Positions 1 through 9,999 of a stretch of DNA of 64,000 nucleotides are shown piece by piece. How positions within the stretch are numbered: position 1 is the first letter of the stretch; each line of letters opens with the position of its first letter. The notes below the pieces were generated by a model, which had not been told where the DNA came from, ran no database searches, and saw only the letters and a program-made list of their open reading frames with translations. The position numbers were made by a program, and so were the translations under genes. Location of the stretch: assembly GCA_036583965.1 (NCBI GenBank), contig JAZBQD010000021.1, positions 15,800,266 through 15,864,265 of the forward strand, written 5' to 3'. This DNA comes from Prunella strophiata. Lineage: Eukaryota > Chordata > Aves > Passeriformes > Prunellidae.

Positions 1-1388
1 CTGGGTGAAAGGGTTAAATGAGGTCAGGAATTTTATTTAGGGCCCACAGTCTGCAAGAAGGTCTCTGAACAAGCTGGGTGTGGGGAGACCCCATTGAAAA
101 CAACAAGGCCTAAATTAAACCTTGGATATTTGTTTTCTCTTGTAATGAAACATTTTAGTCTCCCTCATTTTTCAACAGTTTGTTGAGAATCTCTGGGCAC
201 CTGATTCAGCCACTAGATGAAGTTACTCCAAAATATTTCACAGTAAGTGAGGCTTTTCTGAATAATCTCCTAAATGAAATAACCCAGCTGGAATCCATGT
301 TGTCCTGAAATGCCTAAAATAGGAGTCACAGATCCTGGAGAACACACATGGGAATTAACCCATGCTGGGGTGGTTGGACAGCTGGCCACCAGGGAGCGTG
401 AGATCTAGGTGATATCTCCATGAAACCAAGATCCCAAAGCAATGATTTTGCTTTATTTTCCATGGAGCTGATTACAGATCAGAAGGCAACATCTCAGCTC
501 CAGCACAGAATGTTGTAGAACGCTCCTGCTTGACACTGCTGGGATAGAAAAAATTTTCAAGACTTACCCTTGAACGTAAACTTCCAAACGTAAATCCCTA
601 ATGAGGGATCTTTTTTCATAATAATTGGCAACTGAGCAGGTCAAATACATGATTGCATTTGCTGCTACTTTGTTAAGTAATTTGTAACTTCAGAATCTGT
701 CATGGCGTTGGTCATCCTGTACAACCATGCCCAGGCACAAATGAACACACCACCCTTAATGGCTCCTGTCCCCTAAAGCACCAACATAAAGCCAGGGATG
801 AGCTCTCCCCTTCAAATGAGAGTATTGGTCAGATCTGGCTGGTTACTGAAAATTTTAACTTGCTGTTTTCTAAATAAAGGTCAGAGGTTTTTCATTGCCA
901 AGAGTCGGTACACTGCATGATAAGCTCACAGCTACCGCATGATAATAATTTACGTTTGCTCTTGTGCCATTTCCTGATGAAGCCATGTTGAGAAGAGTCA
1001 GGTGAGTTTCCTGATAACAAGACTCTCCTCTCCTCTTCCTCTCCTCCTATAACCAGGAGGTAATTACAGATTGTCTTAAATTTTCCATCTTTCTTTCTAA
1101 ACATCTAACTTGTCTGCAGAGGGCTTAAATTTCAAATATAGATTTTTTTTCCTTTCGATGCCTTGGTCCACAATTTCTCCTGCCCCCTTGTTTAACAGAA
1201 AAGTCTGCCCATGTCCAGATTTATTTTGTCCAAAAGAAAAAGCGGAAGATTCTACTGAAAGCCTTTTTATTGTATTTCTACCCAAAGCGTTCTAACAATG
1301 TTAACCTTCCAAATATTACTCTCAAGAACTTCAACTCAGCCCTCATTTTTCAGAAGGGCTCGTAATGTTTTGCTTTCTGGTGCCATCC
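1..1388. other. Noncoding DNA, nothing assigned
   Basis: No exon, RNA gene or recognisable transposon is visible. The segment is ordinary AT-leaning, CpG-poor vertebrate sequence with only short open frames that overlap on both strands. A CT-rich patch near 1021-1050 is low complexity. Confidence 0.5.
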
Positions 1389-1389
1389 T

Positions 1390-1452
<63 letters not shown>

Positions 1453-1455
1453 TTT
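1389..1455. repeat. (TTTA)n tetranucleotide microsatellite
   Basis: An uninterrupted run of TTTA lasts about 67 bp, close to 17 units. It ends abruptly at the G of tttgcagtgg. It directly precedes a hairpin-forming segment and a 1-kb pyrimidine tract, so this end of the window is a cluster of unstable simple DNA. A tract this pure is likely to be length-polymorphic. Confidence 0.97.
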
Positions 1456-1489
1456 GCAGTGGGGCTTTTTTGGTGCTGTGGTGCTGGTG

Positions 1490-1690
1490 CTCGATTGCAC
1501 CAGTGGAAGGATGTGCAATCAAACTTGCAATGAGACAGTAGTCTCTGATTGTCATCAGCTGCAGCTCATTATTCTCTCAAGGATTCCTTGTGCCAATCGA
1601 TGATAAACAATGTGTAATCACTTGCCATTGATTGCAAATCAGATTGCACAGACTGGCATGTGGAATCCTTGAGGGAATAATGAGCGGTGC
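1490..1690. repeat. Imperfect inverted-repeat (hairpin-forming) segment
   Basis: The arm at 1564-1587 and the arm at 1662-1685 are reverse complements at 23 of 24 positions. The pairing extends more weakly inward to about 1598 and 1650, leaving a loop near 50 nt. A second overlapping pair, 1512-1531 with 1631-1650, matches at 17 of 20 positions. A small perfect 8-bp pair (gattgcac at 1493-1500 with gtgcaatc at 1513-1520) lies at the left edge. The segment sits between the TTTA microsatellite and the pyrimidine array. It could be a degraded miniature inverted-repeat element, a local inverted duplication or a hairpin precursor. I recognise no family and see no clear target-site duplication. Confidence 0.75.
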
Positions 1691-1735
1691 CTTTTGCCCA
1701 CTCCTGGGTCTGTAGGGCCCCCAATGCCATCAGCT

Positions 1736-2200
1736 GAGGCTCCTCTCTCCCTCTTCCTCTCCTCTCCTCTCCTCTCCTCTCTCTCCTCCTCTCCTCTCCT
1801 CTCACCTCCTCTCCTCTCCTCTCCCTCTCCTCTCCTCTCCTCGTCCTGCCTCTCCTCTCCGCTCCTCTCCTCTCCCCTCTCCTCCTCTTCCGCGTCCTCC
1901 TCCTCTCCTCTCTCCGTCCTCTCCTCGCCTCATCCTCTCCCCTCGCTCTCACTCCTCCGCCTCCTCCTCTCTCCTCTCCTCTCTGGCTCCCGTCCCCTCA
2001 GCTCACGTCCTCCTCATCCTCTCCCTCATCCTCGTGCCTCATCATCGCTCTACCTGGCTCACTCGCGTCACTCTCCATCTCCTCAGTCCTCCTCCATCTC
2101 CTCTCCATCCTCAGCTTCCTATCACTCCCTAAGTCCTCTCCTCATCCTCCTCCTCGTCCTCATCCTCCTCGCTCCGAGTCCTCCTCCTTCGTCCGGCTCT
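1736..2200. repeat. Degenerate CTCCT-derived polypyrimidine tract
   Basis: This stretch is almost all C and T on the + strand and is built from CTCCT-like units with many substitutions, including scattered CG and CA dinucleotides. It is the older, diverged shoulder of the perfect array that follows. The long open frames across it on both strands have extremely biased composition (Leu/Ser/Pro on +, Arg/Glu/Gly on -) and I treat them as non-coding. Confidence 0.95.
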
Positions 2201-2690
2201 CTCCTCTCCTCTCCTCTCCTCTCCTCTCCTCTCCTCTCCTCTCCTCTCCTCTCCTCTCCTCTCCTCTCCTCTCCTCTCCTCTCCTCTCCTCTCCTCTCCT
2301 CTCCTCTCCTCTCCTCTCCTCTCCTCTCCTCTCCTCTCCTCTCCTCTCCTCTCCTCTCCTCTCCTCTCCTCTCCTCTCCTCTCCTCTCCTCTCCTCTCCT
2401 CTCCTCTCCTCTCCTCTCCTCTCCTCTCCTCTCCTCTCCTCTCCTCTCCTCTCCTCTCCTCTCCTCTCCTCTCCTCTCCTCTCCTCTCCTCTCCTCTCCT
2501 CTCCTCTCCTCTCCTCTCCTCTCCTCTCCTCTCCTCTCCTCTCCTCTCCTCTCCTCTCCTCTCCTCTCCTCTCCTCTCCTCTCCTCTCCTCTCCTCTCCT
2601 CTCCTCTCCTCTCCTCTCCTCTCCTCTCCTCTCCTCTCCTCTCCTCTCCTCTCCTCTCCTCTCCTCTCCTCTCCTCTCCTCTCCTCTCCT
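2201..2690. repeat. Perfect (CTCCT)98 pentanucleotide array
   Basis: 490 bp of CTCCT without a single interruption that I can see, exactly 98 units. The complement is (AGGAG)n. Because the sequence is homopyrimidine and also mirror-symmetric, the tract can in principle adopt an intramolecular triplex, and the G-rich strand carries GG every 5 nt. The unit length is not a multiple of three but repeats every 15 nt without a stop, which explains the long Leu-Leu-Ser-Ser-Pro and Glu-Glu-Arg-Arg-Gly frames. The true copy number is uncertain because such arrays often collapse or expand in assemblies. Confidence 0.98.
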
Positions 2691-2738
2691 TCCTACTTCC
2701 TCTCTGACTCATCCTCTCCTCTCCTCTCCTCTCCTCTT
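2691..2738. repeat. Interrupted distal end of the CTCCT array
   Basis: After a short interruption containing tcctacttcc and tgactcatc, about five more CTCCT units run to about 2737, and the tract ends at ttttagttttcagg. The interruption isolates a short array that has not been homogenised with the main block. Confidence 0.93.
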
Positions 2739-4216
2739 TTAGTTTTCAGGTCTAGGTGTATGTGACACTGCAATGTCCTCATTCCAAGTACTGATCTTAG
2801 AACAGGACATGAAATCACATCTGAATTCGGCATGAAACAAAAATTAAAATCTATTAAAAATATTCATGGAGCAGTTTGCTCGACTGATAGTGGGTTTTTT
2901 CAACTTCAAGCAAGCAGGGTTTTGGCTTGATCTTTATATTTAAATGAGAAAAGAATAACATTAGTATTCACTGAATATTTTGATAGAGATAATAATCTCT
3001 ATTGATAACATACTTCCTTTTAAACATCTGTAAGGCAATCAATTGGAAACTGATGCACTGCTCTAATCTTACTTCAGAATCTGGTTCTTACTAAAGACTT
3101 GAAAATCATAAAGGACCAAAAATAAACTTTAATGGAGATGAAGCTCTTATGGTATGTTTTAAGTATGTTTTAAACTATATTTTAATGTGGCTTTTTTTTT
3201 TTTTTTTTCATAAAGAAACTTTTCCTTGCAGTTTTATATGAACCAATGGAGCTCCACAGATTTCAACAGAATTAATTGATTTCCCGAAAATATCAGTGAG
3301 GTCAGGAAGAAAACTACTGAATGAAAAAATGCACAGCTAATAATTAAAGAGATGGTCTGGTTTTGTAAATCTTTTTCCAAGTGTTTCATTAATAGTAATT
3401 GGTGTGTTAAAGTACAACTTTTAGAAGATGCAGTGTAGCTTGCAATTGCTCTTCTATGAGCTTCACAACAGCCATCATTAAAGAGATAAAGCACATCTAT
3501 TATCTGCAGCAGGCTTCTAGAAAAATAATATTCCCAAGGGAATTCCCCCTTCAGAAACAAAAAAGGTCATGAATTTATTTCAAGTCCATTTTCCTTCACT
3601 GACCAGCACTGGAATGTCAACAAAGGATGCAACAAGACAAGTTTGGGGTTTTTTGCCTCATAATTGCAGTTTATAAACAGAAACAGAAAGAGATATTTTC
3701 TCAGCTTTTTGGGTTTGTTTTTTTGTTTTGCCTTTTTTTAGGCACAGTCTTATCATCGATCTGAAATATGTCAAAATCCACCAGCGTTTTCAAAGGTCAC
3801 ATATTTGTATAGTTGGTTTAAATTACCTATATTAGAAACAAATTCCCAGCAATTCACCTCCCAGAGTTGAGAACACGCTCTGAAAGTATGTGAAGCTTTT
3901 GAAACATTAGACACAAAGTGTGAGCCAAAGGGGTCTGGAAGGGAGGGGGGCAATTCCCCCTGGTGTGAGCCAGCCCCACAAGGACACAGCCAGTGGCAGG
4001 CCACACTGCTCTCTTTAGTGGCTCTTCAATCACACCCTAAGACCCTTTCCAAAGGAATTTTGGTTGTTGAGCTGAATATCTCCAGCTCTTCATCTCTGAG
4101 CAGCATTGGCCCAGACAAGAGCTGTGCCATGTGGGATGTTCCCAGGCTGGGACTGTGTGGATTTGTTGCTGTGAACAGGACTCCTCCGTGGCACTCAGCA
4201 CCAGCAGCTGGTTTGC

Positions 4217-4266
4217 ATTGCTTCTTGAGCTGCATGTGCAGATTGCTTCTTGAGCTGCAGGCACAG
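4217..4266. repeat. Two-copy 25-bp tandem duplication
   Basis: Two adjacent 25-mers start with attgcttcttgagctgca and match at about 22 of 25 positions; the differences cluster in the last third. It looks like a small slippage-type duplication in unique sequence and has no obvious function. Confidence 0.8.
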
Positions 4267-6378
4267 ATGGCACCTCCTTCACCAGCCAGGGCACTCCTGT
4301 CTCCATCTGCTCTCCAAAGAGTGGCTCTCTGAAGGTGCTGCTGCAGGAATTCCCCATTGCCCCTGAGCACAGCACACAGGGCTGTAAACCTGCCAGGGGA
4401 GCTGAGCTCTGTCTGCCCTGCTGAAGAGGAAGGTGGTTTTCACATGGTTTGTGCCTGCTCAGTGCTTGAGCTGAACAGACAATTTCGTGCTGGCTTTGTT
4501 ACCTGCCTACAAAGAGCAGAGCTGTAAGCAGCCCTGTGATAAAGGGATGATGAAGGTGCAGATGGGCACGCTGGTATCTCTGCTGTGCCTACAGATCTCT
4601 TGTGTAAGAGGGGCTGTGATGTGGTGTAAGCTGTGGGAGACATCCCACATAGTCTTATTTATTTACAGTGAGCCTTGTGTAGGACAGATATCCAGCATTT
4701 TACATGTGTCTCCTACGTGAGTCAGAGCCTTGGCCAGTTTACAAACAGAGTGGGCATGGATGCCCTGCAAAGTGCTCAGTAAATAATTACACCCAGGTTT
4801 GTATTAACTGCTCTTGCTTTCTGCAGCGTGCTGATGGAAATTTGCAATTGGTGAGCATTTCTGGTAGGAGTTTGGCTTTTTTTCCCTGGTTTTTTCTTAG
4901 TGCAAGAAAAAGCAATTTAATTACAAGCTCTGAAATAGATAAAACATAATTCATTTCTGCTTTGACACTTGTTAAGGATTTTTAAGCATTAAGCAGTAAA
5001 ACAAGAGCTCTAGTTCTGACTATAGATAAATAATTGCACCAACTGTGTAAAGTTATGAAAACACTGAGGTGGAACTTAAATCTTCACTGAGATAGTAAAG
5101 AATATACAAGCTCTTCTACACTGAGAATTCTTTCCCTGAGTATTTATTGTTTGGTGGGTTGAGCAACATTTATAAACCAGAGGTGAACAACTGAGTGCAC
5201 ATCTCAGGATTGTCCATACCAAAGAAACCAGACTGATTTTAACCAATGTCAAAAATAAATATAGCATAAAATATGGAATGGTGAGAAAGATGTTCATGCC
5301 TGGAGGTGGATTCAGCTAAGGTCTACTCTGGGTTTTGAGCTGAGAAGTTAAGACAAGACAATTTCTCTGTGCTCAACCACAGAGAAATCTCAATCTTTGA
5401 ATTCTCTTTGCCAAAATCTTCTAAGAATCCCTGTTTTCATGAGATCATAAGTAATCTTATAAAGTAGCATATACAAATGGTCCTCTGGGCTTGGAAGTGA
5501 CTTAGAACCAAAATAAAAAAGCAACTTCAGATTTCAAAATCTAGCTTAGGTCATTCTTGCCTAATGGTAACAAATTTAAGGAATAAAAATTACTAAAGCA
5601 CCATGAAAGTGGGAGAAAACAGATTTAAGTTTGAACCATGGAAGGATGATGGGTCTGTGTCACCAGCCCATATCTATTTAACTTGCTAGCAGTATACACT
5701 GATCTCCTGTCAGACAGTTTTAAAATGTTGAGCAATGTGATATATTGTTGGAAAGTACTTGGACAATGTTCATGGCTGAAGTGTGATTTACAGGTCTAGG
5801 CTTACCAGCAGCAGCCCACAGTGCAGAGAACTTTTTACAGCAATTTTGAGCAGACACTTTGCTGTGCTGAGCTTTGCAGGTAGCTTGGCACATCTCGCAT
5901 CCAAACCAAGTTAACTTTTATTTTCTCCTCTGCAAATCTTTAAAAACTTTTCCGTGAAGATGAGGCCTCTGTTAAATGGCTTGTGTTACAGAAATTAATA
6001 AAGCTAATGAAATCAGGCACTGTTGGCTCTTGTGTGACTCATCAGTCACACATCTCTGTTTAATGTGCACAGGTTTGGAGCCTACTTCTCACTTGCACAA
6101 AAGTCTCACTGTTAGTTTAAGAAATGCTCATATAAATAGAATCCATTTTCTGATGCACCATAAAATATCTAAGAGCAATGAATGATTGTAGTCACAAGAG
6201 CTATTTTGGCTGGGCTTGTGGTAGCTCCCCAGGCCCAGGATTAACACTGCTTTCCCTGCATTTTGAGAACAGATGAATTGTCAGTATACTGCAACCAGCA
6301 ATGACTAAAACCAGATGTCTCAGTGGAAGAAACCTCTCATTAGGCTTGTAGGGAATGAGCTTTGAAAAACTGGTTTGC

Positions 6379-6397
6379 TTGTTTGTTTGTTTGTTTT
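6379..6397. repeat. Short (GTTT)n microsatellite
   Basis: Four to five GTTT units follow tggtttgc and end in ttttaac. A similar short tract occurs near 48156. Confidence 0.85.
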
Positions 6398-9300
6398 AAC
6401 AAAGGGGAGTGCAAATGCACCTGAGTGTAAATGCAAATTGGGCTTTTTGAGTTTCATGTTGATACAGCAAAGCCTAAAGGAAATGACAAAAATACTCAGC
6501 CAACAAACAACCCTATTAAGTTTGTGGTTTCAGATCTAAACTCCAGCCTTTGAGGATCGCTGAAGGCAAGCTCAGGTCAGAAATTCTGTCCTTTGGAAAT
6601 TCTGCTTTTTCTGCAATCCCAGATTAGTAAGGGAAATTTTGTTGTGAAGAGCTGATGCAGGGCTACCTTCATTACCAGGTATGTAGGTTATTTAAAATGG
6701 TGCTGGTTTGGTTATAAAGAAACATGAGATGATAAGCTGGAGCCCTAAATGCAACATTGACACGTGTCTTCAAGTTGGACAGGTTTTTAAACAGTAGCAG
6801 TAAGGCAGAATAAAATGAAGCTCAGATCCAGCAATGCCTCCAGTAATAACACCACCCAAGGAAGAAGGATGGAGGGTGGTGTGTGCTCTGGCTGTGGATG
6901 AAAGAACCTACTTCAGAAAGCAGGCATGAAGTGAGGCATCCTGGCTACAGCAGCTTGCTTTGAAAGTTAACTCCTCTCTCCAGGCAGTCCTGTTGTGTCC
7001 CAGCTGCAATCGGGGCACATTTGCCTGACAACTGCATTGAAATCAGCCTCTGCAAATGCTGAGGTAGAGACCCAGACCTCTGCAGCCAGGGACACCTACT
7101 TCAGCACTTCTTTCCCCCTTGTCTGATCTCTATCTAGACATCAATACAGCAATACAATATGGGGTTATGGGCAATTAATAGAGGTTGAACATTCAGCCCA
7201 GGCTGTTCAGAGCTGGTACAGGCTGGGAAGAAGCTCTGTCCTGGGAATGGTGATGCCAGGACCTGCTGCCTAAAGGAGGGGTGTGATGCACACAGCAGCA
7301 TTGCCCTGGCTTGCTCAGCTCATGGCTCTGCAGCTGCTGTGGCAGGGGGAAGCTGTGAGAAGCACAAGCATCCCATTGTGCCAAGAACAGCCTCTGCCAG
7401 GTGACTCTGGGTGTGACTCAGGTCACCTCTGCAGCTGGGACACTGCAGGGCCCTCCCAGAGGGGCTCAGGGCAGAGGAAGTCCTTGAGTGCTCCTGAGCC
7501 CCAAAACAGCATCTGCAGAGGGGTTCCCTCCTTCCACCTCCTTCCCACTTGCAGGGTTGGGAATCACTGACCCACAAAGTGAGGCTGTAGGGAGAAATAC
7601 CCAGAGCAGAGGAAGGCATCCCTGAGGGATTTCACATTTTCTTGTGTGCCCCCATTGTGGGGCCTTTGCCTGACATTGTGTTCTACGTTTGCAGCTACAG
7701 AGGTGTGCTCAACAAAATACCTCAGAAAGCACACTGCACAGCAGTGGAACTTAGTGAATTTTGGATTGTTATTTCTTTTTCCATTTAAAAACAAAATTCC
7801 AGTGAAATAACAAGTCCTTAAAGCATGTATTATTTATTTTCAATGGAGTAAAAGAGCCCCTACAGTATTTTGAAAGAATGTCTGCTTTATAGGTCTGCAG
7901 TGATAACATGTTGGAAGTAACTAACAATTGTGTTATTTTTGTCCTCACTAATAATGCAGCAGGGAGCAATTGATGTTTCTTCTAGAGTTAATAAGAAACA
8001 TTTGCAGCCAAAGCAGGAACTGTGGAGATAAAGCAATTGGCAAGAAATAGTATGTTTAAATACCATAAAACAGCCAGTATCCAAACAGGTGTGAGATAAA
8101 GTGGTATAAATAAAATGCTCTGTATGCAGCCCATCACACAGCAGAGTTGGGTAAAAAATTGCATGAAATAACTTCACTTCTTTTCAGAGGAAAATATAAC
8201 AAAACTGATCCTTGTGTCTCCTAATTAGCTTTAGCAGCTGAGAAAACATTTCTCATGCAGAAAATTCTAAAAAGTTGTTCTTTCTAAAAATGGAAGACAG
8301 ACAAAAGAAGCAGTCAGATTTGCAAACATTTTGGAATGACTGCTTTTAAAGTTTTTAAACCTCTTCTCCAGTTAAAGCCTGTATCCTGAAGAGACAGGGG
8401 AACTTCTTTCAACCTTGCAAGGTTACAGCTGGCCCTTTTAGTTATTCTGCATTGCCTGGTGGCATTACAATCTTAGATGGTGCCTGTGTTATTTTTATTG
8501 GTGCTGCTTTCACAAACACACAGACATTTGCCCTTCCTTCATCCAAACATTTGGTTGCATTAAGGATTGTTTGGTTTAGATTAAAGATTTTCTTTCTTTA
8601 AGACCAGTCAAATTCAAAGTAAATCAGTACTAGCAAACATGACGTGAAAATAATTGCCCATGCTCACATGACTGATAAGCAGAACTATGGAAAATTTCTT
8701 ACAACAAAATCCACCTGGTTTCTGTGTCTCTTACAAATGACAAGCCACAATGGGTTCATTGAAAGGTTTGTCAAGACCCATCAGCCTTTTGGATAAGTGG
8801 AATGGCTGTATTTTTTTGTTTAATCAGCATGTGAATTTGTTCAGTGTGTGGATTTTAGGTGACAGGAGTTTTGTGAATCTTACTCTCTTTGGGCTCATAT
8901 AAAGGAAGAAAAGAATTTATATATGTCCAAGCAGACATTACCCACATGGTGAAATTGCCAAATTTCATATGGTTTTAGAAATCAGAGCTTTCCAACGTTC
9001 TTCACTGGAACTCTATTGTATGTGAACCAGGTCCCTGAACTCAGCTCTGTGCAGTCCAAGATGTGCAAAAAGGCAAGAGAGAAACCACAGCATCTCTTTG
9101 GAGACTCATTCTGTGACCTGCAACACGTTGTGGCCTGGGAAAAGGAGCCTCTCCACTGATACTGTCTGCTGACATAACCATCCCTGTAATTTGTGTTCTG
9201 TGTAGCCTGAGGAGTCCCTAAACACAGTGACTTGTTCTCACCCAGTGCCTGGACTAAGGCAAACACACTTCATGTAACACCACTGCTGCTTCTCCTCTGC

Positions 9301-9604
9301 CATTCCAGGCTGGAAAGATCCAGAGGGGCTGATCTGGAGAGTACCTGTGCTGTTGTATCTCCCTGTGAGCCTCCTGCACTGGGATTGCTCCAGCCTCTCA
9401 TAGTCAGGAATAGATAACACCATATCCAGCTGGACCCCACGCTTATTTTGGAGTCCTCTGAGTCAAACAAGAGCATGGCTCCCTTGGGCAAGTCACACCT
9501 AAAGAAGTGTGGTGTTGCAGAAGGGCTTGGCCCCTTGGCTCTCCAGGAGCTCATGCTTTTAGCACCCAAGCTGCAGTGTGTCAGTGAGCAGAGGGGATGG
9601 AGGC

Positions 9605-9999
9605 TGTTTGGGATGATGTTTGGGATGTTGTTTGGGATATGTTTGGGATATGTTTGGGATGTTGTTTGGGATATGTTTGGGATGCTGTTTGGGTTGTTTG
9701 GGATGCTGTTTGGGATATGTTTGGGATGTTGTTTGGGATATGTTTGGGATGCTGTTTGGGATGTTGTTTGGGATATGTTTGGGATGCTGTTTGGGATGCT
9801 GTTTGGGATGCTGTTTGGGATATGTTTGGGATGTTGTTTCAGTTGTTTGGGATGCTGTTTGGGATGTTGTTTGGGATGCTGTTTGGGATGCTGTTTGGGA
9901 TGATGTTTGAGATGCTGTTTGGGATATGTTTGGGATGCTGTTTGGGATGATGTTTGAGATGCTGTTTGGGATGATGTTTGGGATGCTGTTTGGGATGCT
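9605..9999. repeat. Minisatellite of interleaved 11- and 12-mers
   Basis: About 33 units share the core tttgggat. The 12-mers end in gctg, gttg or gatg, and the 11-mer ends in atg (tttgggatatg). Two units carry tttgagat and one carries a shortened tttgggttg; one junction near 9838 reads tttcagttg. Variants are ordered rather than random: the block gttg-atatg-gctg (about 35 bp) recurs at least three times in the first half, and a gatg unit followed by a gagat unit occurs twice near the 3' end. The + strand is rich in G and T with almost no C, giving GGG every 11-12 nt. Mixing 11 and 12 bp shifts the frame constantly, so the open frames in several phases on both strands are repeat artefacts. 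Confidence 0.97.

Larger units (their letters stand above)
2739..9604. other. Noncoding DNA without assigned genes
   Basis: About 6.9 kb with no supported exon, RNA gene or transposon. It contains a 17-base T run at 3192-3208, a two-copy 25-bp tandem duplication at 4217-4266 and a short GTTT repeat near 6379. GC-richer patches occur at about 3900-4400 and 7190-7560; they raise the chance-ORF rate but show no codon structure or splice frame that I can support. Confidence 0.5.

Noticed and set aside
1694..2707. 337-codon + frame rich in Leu, Ser and Pro
   Set aside because: It is the direct translation of the CTCCT array, which is open in every phase; the minus strand is equally open. There is no non-repeat domain.
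2122..2712. 196-codon - frame of Glu/Arg/Gly repeats
   Set aside because: Same pentanucleotide array read on the other strand. Composition and period are fully explained by the repeat.
7398..7427. aggtgac...gtcacct inverted pair resembling a nuclear-receptor element
   Set aside because: The 16-bp spacer is far from the 0-8 bp spacing of known receptor elements, and the pair is short enough to be chance.
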